Assembly (NCBI GenBank): GCA_963730535.1
Contig: CAVSRU010000003.1
Location: 1 to 64,000, forward strand
Reading direction: 5' to 3'
Length of the DNA: 64,000 nucleotides
Source of the DNA: DASSUW01 sp963730535
GTDB lineage: Bacteria; Actinomycetota; Thermoleophilia; Solirubrobacterales; Solirubrobacteraceae
Shown here: piece after piece, positions 63,606-64,000 of the stretch
Position numbering within the stretch: the first letter of the stretch is position 1
Layout of the letters: every line of letters starts with the position of its first letter
Position numbers and translations under genes: made by a program
Notes under the pieces: generated by a model
The model's database searches: none
Told to the model about the DNA's origin: nothing
Seen by the model: only the letters and a program-made list of their open reading frames with translations

Positions 63606-63662
63606 TCAGCGCGTGCCCGCGACGACCAGCTCGGCGATCAGAAAAGCGCGAAGTCCCTTCAT
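63606..63662 (-). CDS. 18-residue ORF with consensus ribosome-binding site
   Basis: AAGGAGG lies five bases before the ATG at 63662. The frame encodes 18 residues (KGLRAFLIAELVVAGTR) and stops 34 bp before the start of the broken secreted-protein gene. It has a weakly hydrophobic centre and could be a leader peptide or a very small membrane peptide. Confidence 0.45.
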   Translation of the reverse strand: MKGLRAFLIAELVVAGTR

Positions 63663-64000
63663 GACGACCTCCTTGCCAGATGGATGACCGATGCTAAGCG
63701 ACGCGCACCGTGGTCGCTACCGCGATAGCGGCGACTCTACCGCAGTCGGCACGAGCGTGGTTAACAATCTTGTGCCCCCGCGGGCTGTGCCAGGGGCCGA
63801 CCCGCGGGCGGGTTCGGCGCTTGGCGGCATGCAGCGGTGCCGCAAGCATCAGCGTTCCCGGTCCGGTGATGTTTCCACCATCGCGGTTGCGGGAACGCGA
63901 CCGCACGGTGGAGTTCATGCCCGGACACTTCGACGCGGACTGAGTGCCATCGTGACCCTGCACGCGACAACGATCCGTTTCGCCGTTCGGGCCTACACGA
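63663..64000. other. Window end without a recognisable gene
   Basis: About 340 bp. Frames on both strands give no recognisable domain; the start of a gene beyond the window cannot be excluded. Confidence 0.3.

Overview
The window is GC-rich bacterial DNA. Frequent GTG starts, 4-bp ATGA/GTGA gene overlaps, a polysaccharide cluster without outer-membrane export genes, and secreted LVIVD-repeat, PQQ sugar dehydrogenase and multicopper proteins together suggest a monoderm actinobacterium, possibly of the Thermoleophilia/Solirubrobacterales type. The taxon is an inference; there is no rRNA or complete tRNA here to test it.

Region 1 (1-10.5 kb) is a secreted redox and regulatory block: a NirK-like multicopper oxidase with a divergent winged-helix regulator, a decayed toxin-antitoxin pair, a BlaI repressor with a frame-broken M56 peptidase, two LVIVD-repeat proteins (one broken), a PQQ sugar dehydrogenase and a Cu/Zn-SOD-like protein. 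Three CCTAC-N5-GTAGG sites lie at the BlaI gene and upstream of both LVIVD genes, which suggests a local BlaI regulon. The block is bracketed by two 189-nt repeats whose last 47 nt are a tRNA-Phe-like 3' half.

Region 2 (11-34.8 kb) is a large, mostly intact exopolysaccharide cluster: sugar-nucleotide enzymes (DegT aminotransferase, LegB-like dehydratase, nucleotidyltransferase), a priming transferase fused to a GT4 glycosyltransferase, flippase, deacetylases, GT4, CapA, CapK-like ligase, Wzy/ligase-like polymerase, a Wzz/BY-kinase carrying an inserted helix-turn-helix-like segment, and ATP-grasp. Two proline-rich secreted proteins with C-terminal membrane anchors lie in it, both with broken reading frames. 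A strong hairpin terminator closes the cluster.

Region 3 (35-43.5 kb) holds a formylglycine-generating enzyme divergent from its likely client sulfatase, a BrkB-type membrane protein, a short MalT-like LuxR regulator, a CMD-family protein and a Na+/H+ antiporter. Region 4 (43.5-46.8 kb) contains recognisable genes (DUF6325-like, LURP-one, CYTH, BrkB), nearly all broken by single-base indels; this is either local sequence error or decay.

Region 5 (46.9-64 kb) is an accessory stretch. A quinone oxidoreductase sits between two direct copies of a LuxR/MFS fragment. It is followed by a cysteine-every-third-residue protein, IS remnants, broken nuclease-like, DsrE, EcsC-like and HEPN-like genes, a short dispersed repeat family, and a few intact genes (small membrane proteins, ParB-like, pentapeptide-repeat). 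No CRISPR array, rRNA or complete tRNA was seen.
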